The notes: generated by a model from the letters alone, not told the origin. Counted from the stretch's first letter, positions 1 through 7,447 are shown. The stretch: DNA of 8,667 nucleotides from Candidatus Zhuqueibacterota bacterium 4484_219 (GCA_002085035.1 MZGM01000038.1:1-8667), one strand, 5' to 3'. Program-made: numbers and translations.

Positions 1-1632
1 ATCGCCAAGTTTCCAGGCGCGCTTCACCACTTTTTCGCCCCATTGCACACTGTACTTTGTCAAATACTGTTTGGCTTTTAAAGGATTGTTGTGGAATAAT
101 TTTAGTGCTTTATCTTCAATGATTTTCTGAGTTTCAAGCAACTGGGTTTGAAGCGGTTTCCAAACAGCTTCAACATCTTTCCGCATATCCCCCCAGCGTT
201 GTGCGGCTAAAGTACTCATTCGATTGAACGCCCACCAGGCAGACTCACGAGTAAAACCGTTTACCCTTCCAGGTGTTTTATAGGATTTTGGTACATCCAT
301 AATGCAACAATAAAATGGCACATAGATGGAAGTAGCAACATTATCCAGTGCCAACCAAACCACTCCGCCGATTTCATCTGGTAGCCAGTCCCGCGACTGG
401 GTAATGGTGGCATACATAGTGTACCAACGAGCAATTGGGCGTTCGCCTCGCCAACCCCAGCCCCCATTGATCTTAAAAATTGGGTTCATATCATAGGGCA
501 TAAAAGGATTTGCGAATGGGGAAATCTCTGTTTTACCTTCTTTGTTAACCCAAGTAATATTTTTCACAAAATTATAGTCTGTACCCTCAAAATAGTCTTG
601 AAAAATTCTTATGAGCTTTTTGAGGGTCACTAAAGTATCCGGTTTTACTGAAAATGGGTAATTTTCCGAATTAGGATGTAGTTTCAAAGAAGGAGCGAGT
701 AAATCCAATACACGCCATTCTCGGCGACGGGCAGCAAAAGAAGTACGGCCCTCTGGATCATAAGCATAGCAAAATTCAAAGGGGCCATCGTCTGGATTCC
801 ACCAACCACTATCCTGAGCTACTGAAAACACATTTTCCGAAGCCATAAAATAATCCGGGTTATCAAGATCAATCTGGCGAATGCGACTGGCATTGGCATT
901 CACTGAGACATGATCATCCGGTACCCTCTGAGCAGCCCAAATAGAACCTCGATTCCCCTTGCCCGGTCCCACAATCTCCAGGTGCCAAACTTCTTTGGTA
1001 TCGGCAATCGTAAGACATTCGCCTTCATCGATCCAGCCATATTTTTTAGTTAGTTCTCCGGCAAGTTTTATTGCTTCTCGGGCAGTAGTGCAGCGTTCGA
1101 TCATCAACCTAACCAGTTGTTGACAGTCGATAAGACCATTTTCCGAACGTAAAGAAGAGCGACCCCCGAAAGTCGATTCTCCTATGGCCAACTGATGGTC
1201 ATTCATACAGGGATAAGCAGTATTAATAAATCCGTAGGTGTATTCTACCTGGGGAATCTCCCCAATGGGAATATGTTTGTAAGCTGGCATTGCTAAAGAA
1301 TCTTCTTTCACTCGTTTGACGACGGTCATCATAGCGCCTTTAGGGTGGCTTTGAGCAGGAATAATATTTAACCAGGAACGGGTGCGATGACTATCACAGG
1401 TGTGCGAAGTAATAACCGAACCATCAGCGGAGGCTTTTCTGCCCACGGTAATTGTAGTACATCCGTCCGGACGTCCATCGAGCCAATCTGGCTTCTCTTG
1501 ACGATAATTGTTAACATTTTGTGCCAAAGTTTCCGTATTTTGAATAAAAATATTTAATACAAATATAATCATAATTAGGAAAAAAGTAAAGCTTTTTTTT
1601 GTTATTTGGATAATGTTTAATTTATTTAACAT
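1..1632 (-). CDS. Secreted C69-family dipeptidase (PepD-like, Ntn hydrolase), C-terminus cut by window edge
   Basis: The frame is open from an ATG at 1632 to the left edge, giving 544 residues without a stop. Residues 12-30 form a basic-then-hydrophobic signal peptide or anchor (KKSFTFFLIMIIFVLNIF), so export is likely. The segment DGCTTITVG puts a Cys at residue 58, matching the catalytic N-terminal Cys of peptidase family C69, whose members are N-terminal-nucleophile hydrolases; known members cleave dipeptides. The following ADGSVITSHTCD, the middle motif GESTFGGR and the late block RWYTMYATITQSRDWLP with IGGVVW are also family-like. Family knowledge suggests autocleavage at Gly57-Cys58, which would remove signal and propeptide together. 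The gene lies 50 bp after the rhaD stop and has a strong Shine-Dalgarno. Members of this length suggest only some tens of C-terminal residues are missing. The family call is firm; true substrate and location (periplasm or outside) are inferred. Confidence 0.9.
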   Translation of the reverse strand, partial: MLNKLNIIQITKKSFTFFLIMIIFVLNIFIQNTETLAQNVNNYRQEKPDWLDGRPDGCTTITVGRKASADGSVITSHTCDSHRTRSWLNIIPAQSHPKGAMMTVVKRVKEDSLAMPAYKHIPIGEIPQVEYTYGFINTAYPCMNDHQLAIGESTFGGRSSLRSENGLIDCQQLVRLMIERCTTAREAIKLAGELTKKYGWIDEGECLTIADTKEVWHLEIVGPGKGNRGSIWAAQRVPDDHVSVNANASRIRQIDLDNPDYFMASENVFSVAQDSGWWNPDDGPFEFCYAYDPEGRTSFAARRREWRVLDLLAPSLKLHPNSENYPFSVKPDTLVTLKKLIRIFQDYFEGTDYNFVKNITWVNKEGKTEISPFANPFMPYDMNPIFKINGGWGWRGERPIARWYTMYATITQSRDWLPDEIGGVVWLALDNVATSIYVPFYCCIMDVPKSYKTPGRVNGFTRESAWWAFNRMSTLAAQRWGDMRKDVEAVWKPLQTQLLETQKIIEDKALKLFHNNPLKAKQYLTKYSVQWGEKVVKRAWKLGD

Positions 1633-1634
1633 AG

Positions 1635-1642
1635 CACCTCCT
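1635..1642 (-). promoter_or_regulatory. Strong Shine-Dalgarno for the C69 dipeptidase
   Basis: On the minus strand AGGAGGTG precedes the ATG at 1632, with four bases between the AGGAGG core and the start codon. It is the most complete anti-16S match among the gene starts in this window and fixes the peptidase start, which also preserves the signal peptide. The 50-bp gap in front of it (1633-1682) shows no convincing promoter or terminator, so read-through from rhaD is possible. Confidence 0.7.
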
Positions 1643-1682
1643 CATTAATTATTCTTTATAATCTCTTGAGTGAACTAAAACA

Positions 1683-2507
1683 TCAAATCTCCATATTCAA
1701 AATTGAGGTATCAGGTTTAAGGTTAAAATGTTTTACAATTGCCTGCAATTGCTGAGTGGTAAGTTTATTCTTAACTCCTCCCCCAGCCATTGTTTTCAGG
1801 TAGTTTTCGGCTGCTTTTTCTGCCACGTCAATTAGACCAAAGGCTGCATCCAAATTACGTCCCGTCGCCACAACCCCATGAAATTGCCAAACAGCTATGC
1901 GACGTCTTTGAAGCCCTTTCGCAGTTGCATCGGCAAGCTCCGACGACCCGGGCAACATCCAGAGGACAAATTCAACTCCCTCAGGAAACATAACTATGCA
2001 CTCTGCATGCATTTCCCAAAGCAATTTCGAGATACGGGGAGTATCAAGATCGAGAGCGTAGGTTAAGGTAATCAGATTAGGAGAGTGGACGTGAATCACA
2101 GCCCGCTCAACACCCTTGCTAACTTTCTTTCTTATCGCATGGGCTTTTAAGTGTGCTAACAATTCCGATGTAGGCCCGCCCCCTGATTCATACCCCCACA
2201 ATACTCTATATTTCCTTCCAGAATTATCCAACTCGATAACGCCAATGTTTTTCTCAGGAGAAAGTTCAATATTACGCAGGTACTTGCCTCTACCACTCAC
2301 CAGAAAACATTCTCCTGCAAGCACAGGAAAATCCATCCCTAAAGCAATCCAATCCGAACGTTGCTCAAAAGCAACTTCTGTTTGGAAAATTTCTGGATCG
2401 AGTCTTACACTGATATTCCCAGCGTTCGCTTCGGCCCAACCTTTTGACCATATATCACGGCTTGTCTTAATGATTTCTGACAAACAATTTGGAAATGAAT
2501 TTTGCAT
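1683..2507 (-). CDS. rhaD: Rhamnulose-1-phosphate aldolase (class II, zinc-dependent)
   Basis: This cytoplasmic enzyme splits L-rhamnulose 1-phosphate into dihydroxyacetone phosphate and L-lactaldehyde, the last step of phosphorylative rhamnose catabolism. From the ATG at 2507 it is 274 residues, the same length as E. coli RhaD as I remember it, and the two align almost throughout. Visible matches are KGWAEANAGNISVRL (22-36, phosphate and substrate loop), VSGRGKYLRN (70-79), PTSELLAH (112-119, catalytic Glu115), VIHVHSPNLITLTY with zinc ligands His139 and His141, WQFHG with zinc ligand His210, and FGLIDVAEKAAE (223-234). An in-frame GTG at 2528 would add seven residues but has no ribosome site; the ATG has AAGGG eight bases upstream and starts MQN like the E. 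coli protein. No rhamnose isomerase, kinase or regulator lies in the window. The next gene, the C69 peptidase, follows after 50 bp. Confidence 0.93.
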   Translation of the reverse strand: MQNSFPNCLSEIIKTSRDIWSKGWAEANAGNISVRLDPEIFQTEVAFEQRSDWIALGMDFPVLAGECFLVSGRGKYLRNIELSPEKNIGVIELDNSGRKYRVLWGYESGGGPTSELLAHLKAHAIRKKVSKGVERAVIHVHSPNLITLTYALDLDTPRISKLLWEMHAECIVMFPEGVEFVLWMLPGSSELADATAKGLQRRRIAVWQFHGVVATGRNLDAAFGLIDVAEKAAENYLKTMAGGGVKNKLTTQQLQAIVKHFNLKPDTSILNMEI

Positions 2508-2515
2508 ATTGGAAA

Positions 2516-2520
2516 CCCTT
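2516..2520 (-). promoter_or_regulatory. Shine-Dalgarno deciding the rhaD start
   Basis: The minus strand carries AAGGG eight bases before the ATG at 2507. The bases before the alternative GTG at 2528 (ACAATCAAA) contain no purine-rich site. This, with homology to the E. coli RhaD N-terminus, supports the shorter 274-residue protein. Confidence 0.55.
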
Positions 2521-2576
2521 ATTGACACTTTGATTGTAACTATTTAGCCACAAAGCCGGCCAGGCTTAGTAGCAGA

Positions 2577-2604
2577 ATAGTACGCTTCGATTAAAGTTTA
2601 ACAA
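2577..2604 (-). promoter_or_regulatory. Possible sigma-70-type promoter for rhaD
   Basis: The 158-bp gap between the wecB stop and the rhaD start (2508-2665) is the largest in the window. Reading the minus strand, TTGTTA (2604-2599) and TACTAT (2582-2577) are separated by 16 bases, each matching four of six consensus bases for -35 and -10 boxes. Transcription would start about 60 bases before the rhaD ATG. In an AT-rich gap such matches arise easily by chance, and the promoter consensus of this organism is unknown, so this is only a candidate. No clear operator palindrome for a rhamnose regulator is visible. Confidence 0.2.
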
Positions 2605-2665
2605 CCCGTTAATTCACAAAGTAAATCAGATGACTTTGGATTAACTTCCAAAAACATTCCAATTG

Positions 2666-3829
2666 TTAATTGAAAACCTTACCTCTCTTCCTCAAATATT
2701 CCACAATTCTCTTTGCAGCTTGACCGTCCCAGTATTTTATGGGACGAGTGGATTTGGAAACTTCATTTAGCGAGTCTAAAGCATATTTCACAATAGTTTC
2801 TTTCTCCAATGGGACCAATCGATTGGTGCCTTCGCGTATGGTAATAGGCCGTTCAGTATTGGGACGTAAAGTGAGACAGGGAATATTCAAATATGTAGTC
2901 TCCTCCTGTATACCGCCAGAATCTGTAAGCACCAACTTTGCTGCTTGTTCTAAATAGAGAAAATCCAAATAACCCACTGGTTCGGTGATGAGGATAGGTC
3001 GGTTACTCAGCGTTTCAAGCAAAGTTTTTGGGAGCTGGCGCGTCAACTTTTGTGTGCGTGGATGCATGGGAAAAACAATGGGAATCCTTTCGCTAATCTC
3101 TACAAAGGCATTTAGGATCATCCCCAACACCTTTGGATCGTCCACATTGGACGGCCGATGAAGAGTGACCAGAGCAAATTTTCCTTCTTCCAGAGGATGT
3201 GAAATCCGCTCAGCAAATTGATGGCTGAGCTGGTTTAGAATATTACTCTTCTTTGCGAGTGACATAAATTGTACCAAAGAGTCAATCATCACGTTACCTA
3301 CAAAAGCAATCTTTTGTAGAGCGATTCCTTCTTTGATGAGGTTTTGGTTAGCATCGCTGCAAGTAGTAAATAGAATATCTGAGAGATGATCCGTAAGAAC
3401 TCGATTGGTCTCCTCGGGCATATTCCAGTCGAAACTTCGGAGTCCCGCCTCCACGTGGGCGATAATCGGTCGTCGGCGCTCACTGTCGGAATAGACAATT
3501 TTTGAGGCTACCAAGGAACAGGCAACGGTTGAGTTCACATCGCCTACCACCATCACCATATCTGGTTGATGTTCCAGCAATACCTTTTCAAATCGGATCA
3601 TAATCTGGGCTGTCTGGTAAGCATGGCTCCCCGATCCTACCCCCAGATAGATGTGAGGTTTAGGTATCTGCAAATCTTCAAAGAAAATTTTCGACATCTT
3701 TTCGTCATAATGCTGCCCGGTGTGGACAATTATCGGTTTAAAATCTTTCGGAAATTTTGTCAGTTGTTTATAAATAGGAGCAATCTTCATAAAATTGGGT
3801 CGCGCCCCTGCTACGAGAAAAATTTTCAT
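2666..3829 (-). CDS. wecB: UDP-N-acetylglucosamine 2-epimerase, non-hydrolysing
   Basis: The enzyme interconverts UDP-GlcNAc and UDP-ManNAc in the cytoplasm, supplying ManNAc or, after oxidation, ManNAcA for surface polysaccharides. The 387 residues match the normal family length. Motifs run in the expected order: GARPNFMKIAP (8-18), HTGQHYD (36-42), VVGDVNST (94-101, Asp97), HVEAGLRS (125-132, Glu127), MPEETNR (137-143), TLHRPSNVDD (222-231, His224), FPMHPRT (253-259), TDSGGIQEE (302-310) and LRPNTERPIT (321-330) with GTNRLV. The equivalents of the acidic and histidine residues important in E. coli WecB are all present. The HRPSNVDD form belongs to the broad bacterial and archaeal branch rather than the E. 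coli-like HRRES form. The start is supported by GGAGAAGG ending seven bases upstream. It follows the second GT4 gene after 60 bp and is probably last in the glycan operon. Confidence 0.95.
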   Translation of the reverse strand: MKIFLVAGARPNFMKIAPIYKQLTKFPKDFKPIIVHTGQHYDEKMSKIFFEDLQIPKPHIYLGVGSGSHAYQTAQIMIRFEKVLLEHQPDMVMVVGDVNSTVACSLVASKIVYSDSERRRPIIAHVEAGLRSFDWNMPEETNRVLTDHLSDILFTTCSDANQNLIKEGIALQKIAFVGNVMIDSLVQFMSLAKKSNILNQLSHQFAERISHPLEEGKFALVTLHRPSNVDDPKVLGMILNAFVEISERIPIVFPMHPRTQKLTRQLPKTLLETLSNRPILITEPVGYLDFLYLEQAAKLVLTDSGGIQEETTYLNIPCLTLRPNTERPITIREGTNRLVPLEKETIVKYALDSLNEVSKSTRPIKYWDGQAAKRIVEYLRKRGKVFN

Positions 3830-3836
3830 TTTACTA

Positions 3837-3844
3837 CCTTCTCC
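3837..3844 (-). promoter_or_regulatory. Shine-Dalgarno of wecB
   Basis: GGAGAAGG on the minus strand ends seven bases before the wecB ATG at 3829. It supports the assigned start, which also gives the canonical family N-terminus MKIFLVAGARPN. Confidence 0.6.
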
Positions 3845-3889
3845 AGCTCAAAAGCACTATAAACATCATGGCAATTTCAAGCCATATCC

Positions 3890-5239
3890 TTAGTTTTCAA
3901 CGGTCTGACACTCCTTGATATTCTCCTCAAGCACTTCATTAAAAATCCTTGCCAACTTTTCGGTCAAACGTTTCCGGTCAAATTGAAGAATCTCTTTCTC
4001 ATCTGGTAGCACTTGCAGGTTTTGGGATTTCCACAAGTTGTAAATTTTCCACAACTGATTTTTGATTTTTGCAATATCTTTAGGATGCACTACAAACCCC
4101 AGGTTCAATCTTCGGATCAACTGCGCAGCTTCCCCTTCTGGTGCCAAAGCTAAAATAGGTCTTCCTGTTTTAATGTATTCAAAAATCTTTGTTGTCATGA
4201 TTACTTCACTTCTTTCCCATTCTGGAATCAATAGCAAAAGAAGATCAGCACCAAAGGTATATCTTAAACATTCCTTATGGGGTAAATGAGGAACCAAATG
4301 GATGTTATTTGCAATCCTGGTATCCTTAAAAAGGGGGGCAATATCACTTGCAGTTCTTCCAACAAAGACGAGTTTAACATCTCGGGCAAAATCAGTTTTT
4401 TCAACACAAAGTTGCCCAACAGCTTCCAGGAAATATTTTGGATTCATTCTGACATTGAGAGAGCCTGTGTAAATTATGGTAAACGAATCATCGTAAATTG
4501 GCTCAATATCTTCAAAATCGGATGGATCAAACCCATTGGGAATGACCATCCATTTTTTGCCTTTTTTCAAATCATATTTTTCCCTAATGTCTTTTAAAAT
4601 CTTTTCATTGATCGAAACAACTCGGTCGGCTTCTTTTAAAAGTTTGCATTCCAATTTCTCCTCCAACATACGAGTTATTGGAGGCCTTTGTGGATAAAAA
4701 TAAGCCTGAGTCCATGGATCCCTATAGTCAGCTACCCAAGGAATTCCAGTGATTTTCTTTAAAAGGCAGGCGACAAGATGGCATGTAAAAGGGGGAGCAG
4801 ATGAAAATACAACCTGGATTCCATCATTCGCCCTGATTATCTGGAGTGCTTTTTTTAGGGCAAACGGCAACCATCCTACTCGTGCATCGGGAATAAAAAG
4901 GGTGGCGCGAAAAGCTTCAGCAAGTTTCTCTCTTAATTTTTTCCCCTCGCGGTGGTTTGTAGGAACTGTGGAAATATCTACCGGTTCATCCATTTGTTTT
5001 CCAGTCAATCTTCTGTACAAACGATATGGTTCAGGGATATATGTCCGGAAGATATTGACTTCTGGAGGGATTTCATTCATTAATGATGTATCTTTGACAT
5101 GATAATCTGCCTCTTTGACTGTCAGCACTAAAGGCTCCCAACCATAGTCTCGCAAATATTTCGCAAATTTTAACACCCGTATGCTACCAGGACCTCCGCA
5201 GGGAGGGAAATAGTAAGAAATTATGAGCACCCCTTTCAT
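3890..5239 (-). CDS. Glycosyltransferase family 4 (GT-B fold), surface-glycan assembly
   Basis: The 449-residue protein has the two halves of a retaining GT-B glycosyltransferase. The N-terminal acceptor half opens with MKGVLIISYYFPPCGGPGSIR (residues 1-21, glycine-rich loop), followed by a Rossmann-like layout and DYRDPW (171-176), common in this GT4 subgroup. The C-terminal donor half contains IPNGFDPSDF (233-242), FTIIYTGSLN (253-262) and TTKIFEYIKTGRPILAL (349-365), where Lys351 and Glu354 are the probable sugar-nucleotide contacts. No membrane helix or signal peptide is seen, so it probably acts on lipid-linked glycan at the inner face of the cytoplasmic membrane. The ATG lies two bases after the preceding GT4 stop, which suggests translational coupling. 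The sugar donor and linkage cannot be read from the sequence. The family is clear; the specific role is inferred from the neighbours. Confidence 0.9.
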   Translation of the reverse strand: MKGVLIISYYFPPCGGPGSIRVLKFAKYLRDYGWEPLVLTVKEADYHVKDTSLMNEIPPEVNIFRTYIPEPYRLYRRLTGKQMDEPVDISTVPTNHREGKKLREKLAEAFRATLFIPDARVGWLPFALKKALQIIRANDGIQVVFSSAPPFTCHLVACLLKKITGIPWVADYRDPWTQAYFYPQRPPITRMLEEKLECKLLKEADRVVSINEKILKDIREKYDLKKGKKWMVIPNGFDPSDFEDIEPIYDDSFTIIYTGSLNVRMNPKYFLEAVGQLCVEKTDFARDVKLVFVGRTASDIAPLFKDTRIANNIHLVPHLPHKECLRYTFGADLLLLLIPEWERSEVIMTTKIFEYIKTGRPILALAPEGEAAQLIRRLNLGFVVHPKDIAKIKNQLWKIYNLWKSQNLQVLPDEKEILQFDRKRLTEKLARIFNEVLEENIKECQTVEN

Positions 5240-5241
5240 TA

Positions 5242-6375
5242 TCAGCCAACCTTTTTCATAAACTCTTCAATAGCCGTCACAAGCCGCTCCCAGGAGTATT
5301 GTTCCTTCTGGTGTTGCATGTTCTTGACAAACTCCTGTTCTTTATTTTGCTCAAAGTAATTAATAATGGCTCGAGCCAGTGCCTGGTAGTTTTGTGCTGG
5401 AACAACAAACCCAGTCACTCCATCCCTTACCACCTCCGGTAACCCTCCCACGTCTGTAGTAATCACTGGCTTATTAAAATTATAGGCAATTTGCACAATC
5501 CCACTTTGCGTTGCCGAAACATATGGCAACACAACTACATCGGCAGCAGCAAAATAGAGTCCTATCTCCTCATTGGGGATATATTGATCTACTAAAGTCA
5601 CATGAGCTTTGATTCCTAAATGCTCAATCAGTTCCTGATATGGAGCTACTGGCTCATAGAATTCTCCCACTACCAGCAGATGCACCTGTGGAAGCTTTTG
5701 CATTACTTCTGGGATGGCTTGCAACAGATAATGCAATCCCTTGTACTTCCGCACATAACCAAAGAACAACAATACCGGAATTTTCGGTCCCAATCCCAGA
5801 ATTTTGCGCGCTTCTTCCTGGCTGTACCGTTGCGGGAAAATACTGTAGACCGGGTGGGGCACCTCTTTGAACTTCGCTCTGGGCTTCAGAGCTAGTAAAT
5901 CACGCCGTACCGTCTCCGACTGGACAATGTAGAAATCAGTATAACTGAGAAACAAACGATTAAGAAAATCGTCACCAGGGCGTTTTTCGTGTGGAGTGAT
6001 ATTATCGCAAATTACCAGACTTTTGGCCGGCGAGAATAACCGTACCAAAAAACTGATAGTAGCAAAGGCCGGGGCAAAAAAGGGCATCCAGTATTTGAAA
6101 ATGACCAATTCCGCCCGGTGCTGAAGAATCCGCATAGCTACCCGCACCCAACTAACTGGATTGATGGAATCCAGCAACGACTCCGTGGGAACCAGCGTAC
6201 CTACTTCCCCAACTTCCAATTGCGATCGACCAGGGAAAAACAGGCGCGGATACTGTCGTTTGAAAGTGATTATTCTAACTTGATGTCGCTGAGACAGATG
6301 TTCATAAAGCAAAGCGATATAATGGGCAATACCCCCACGTAGCGGATAAGCAGTTCCAACGATGACAATCTTCAT
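5242..6375 (-). CDS. Glycosyltransferase family 4 lacking the usual E-x7-E glutamates
   Basis: This 377-residue GT-B protein begins MKIVIVGTAYPLRGGIAHY, with the GGIA loop at 14-17, and carries DNITPHE (124-130) in the N-terminal half. The donor half contains LLFFGYVRKYKGLHYLL (202-218, with Arg209 and Lys212 of the usual R/K donor pair), LLVVGEFY (233-240), AAADVVVLPY (276-285) and SATQSGIVQIAYNFNKPVI (287-305), then TTDVGGLPEVV and GVTGFVVP. In most GT4 enzymes the segment before KPVI has the form E-x7-E; here those positions hold non-acidic residues. The fold call is therefore firm but donor binding may differ. I recall similar SATQSG-type GT4 proteins, so this is probably an established branch. 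The gene starts 10 bp after the GT9 stop, with GGGGA shortly before the ATG, and ends 2 bp before the next GT4 gene. Donor and acceptor are unknown. Confidence 0.88.
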   Translation of the reverse strand: MKIVIVGTAYPLRGGIAHYIALLYEHLSQRHQVRIITFKRQYPRLFFPGRSQLEVGEVGTLVPTESLLDSINPVSWVRVAMRILQHRAELVIFKYWMPFFAPAFATISFLVRLFSPAKSLVICDNITPHEKRPGDDFLNRLFLSYTDFYIVQSETVRRDLLALKPRAKFKEVPHPVYSIFPQRYSQEEARKILGLGPKIPVLLFFGYVRKYKGLHYLLQAIPEVMQKLPQVHLLVVGEFYEPVAPYQELIEHLGIKAHVTLVDQYIPNEEIGLYFAAADVVVLPYVSATQSGIVQIAYNFNKPVITTDVGGLPEVVRDGVTGFVVPAQNYQALARAIINYFEQNKEQEFVKNMQHQKEQYSWERLVTAIEEFMKKVG

Positions 6376-6385
6376 GTTTCCCCAG

Positions 6386-7447
6386 TTACATTTTAAGTAT
6401 CTCCCGCACGGTTTGCAACACCAATTCCGGTTCGATCATCTGCATGCAGTCAATATCACACTTTTGGCGATAGCAGCCCACACACTCTACTGCTGGCTCC
6501 AAAATTTCACCCAGTCCGTACAGCTCGAATTCATAGCGATTGAAGATATTATTAAATAGCACAACCCTTTTTTCTAAACCAATAGCGACGTGCAATGCCA
6601 TAGTAACAGCGGTAACAAGTAGGTCGCACTGGTCTACCAATTGGATGAATTCTGGCAGTGGAAAGTAGCCCAGGTAACTCCCACCTGAAGCATGGGAGAG
6701 GCGCAGGTTTTTTTCATGTTCCTGTGCTCCACCCAAGAAAAGCACCCCCATGCCAGCTTGCTGTAGCTTCTTGGCCAATTCAATCCAGTATTCATCTGGC
6801 CAGAGACGGGTTTTCCAACGTTCCCCACAACCGGTGTTAAGCCCAATTAAAGGATGCGGTTGAACAATTGTCCATTGACGCTCTCTCGAGGGACGGTCCA
6901 AAACGTACTTCTCGCCTTCAAATTCAAACCCGCAAATCTCAAAAATCTCTTGGGGATAACTTTTGCGGTTGGCGCGATTGAGATCATCGAAAAGGCCGGT
7001 AAGAAATTTGTGTTCAGCCAAAGAGTTTAAAGGATAGCAATAACCGTGGCGCAGTCCAAATCCATATTTCTGCTTTGCCTGTACCAGCTCAGCAACAGCA
7101 CAGGCTTCTGCATCCTTGTCCAAATTGTAAAGGAGGTCAAAGTTGGTAGCCAACAAATAGACCAATACTGCGGGATCAAATAGTAAAACTCGATCCACCC
7201 GACGTGGTACAACCTCCGGCGTGTGAGTTAACCAGGTAATATGGGCGTGAGGGAATTCCTGCCATAAACGACGTAATAAAGGAGTGGTACGAATTACATC
7301 ACCCACAGCTCCGAGTTTGATTAGCAAAATACGAATATCTATTGGCTCGTAATGAGAACAATCCTGACAATGTATTCCTTCACTTTTGTGGAAAGAGCAT
7401 GGAGTGTCACCACGAAAAAAACGACAATCAGTATGCACCGTTTCCAT
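6386..7447 (-). CDS. Glycosyltransferase family 9 (heptosyltransferase-like) with N-terminal four-Cys segment
   Basis: From the ATG at 7447 the protein has 353 residues. It begins with a cysteine-rich extension: Cys8, Cys17, Cys27 and Cys30, with FFRGDTPC and GIHCQDC as recognisable parts. The GT9 core follows: IRILLIKLGAVGDVIRTTP (38-56, with Asp50 at the family's conserved acidic position), LNTGCGERWKTRLWPDEYW (203-221), VLFLGG (235-240) and TAVTMALHVAIGLEKRVV (279-296, His286). A second Cys group (322, 325, 330, 334) lies near the C-terminus. GT9 enzymes normally transfer heptose or related sugars to lipopolysaccharide core at the inner membrane. An in-frame TTG at 7471 would add eight residues and overlap the previous gene by 14 bp; the ATG has AGGA eight bases upstream and leaves a 10-bp gap, so I prefer it. 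Family certain, donor sugar unknown. Confidence 0.9.
   Translation of the reverse strand: METVHTDCRFFRGDTPCSFHKSEGIHCQDCSHYEPIDIRILLIKLGAVGDVIRTTPLLRRLWQEFPHAHITWLTHTPEVVPRRVDRVLLFDPAVLVYLLATNFDLLYNLDKDAEACAVAELVQAKQKYGFGLRHGYCYPLNSLAEHKFLTGLFDDLNRANRKSYPQEIFEICGFEFEGEKYVLDRPSRERQWTIVQPHPLIGLNTGCGERWKTRLWPDEYWIELAKKLQQAGMGVLFLGGAQEHEKNLRLSHASGGSYLGYFPLPEFIQLVDQCDLLVTAVTMALHVAIGLEKRVVLFNNIFNRYEFELYGLGEILEPAVECVGCYRQKCDIDCMQMIEPELVLQTVREILKM

Noticed and set aside
261..467. A 68-codon minus-strand frame within the C69 dipeptidase region
   Set aside because: The in-frame C69 protein runs continuously through this stretch with family-like sequence; this alternate frame is a shadow.
1633..1682. 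A TATAAA-like element before the C69 peptidase
   Set aside because: No -35 box lies at an acceptable distance (the nearest TTGATG is about 20 bases away), so a separate promoter is not supported.
2116..2547. A 143-codon plus-strand frame opposite rhaD
   Set aside because: It is antisense to a gene with full family homology, its translation shows no recognisable domain, and it has no supporting ribosome site or neighbour. It is a shadow of rhaD.
2553..2567. Small hairpin AAGCC/GGCTT in the leader of rhaD
   Set aside because: Only five pairs with a five-base loop and no T-run; too small to call an operator, riboswitch or attenuator.
2635..2652. Inverted repeat TTTGGA/TCCAAA just after the wecB stop, possible terminator
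   Set aside because: The stem is six mostly A-T pairs with a six-base loop, and on the minus strand it is followed by GTCATCTG, not a T-run, so an intrinsic terminator is not supported.
3868..3885. Inverted repeat ATGGC/GCCAT between the second GT4 gene and wecB
   Set aside because: Five-base stem with an eight-base loop and no downstream T-run; consistent with chance in a 60-bp spacer, and nothing suggests the operon stops here.
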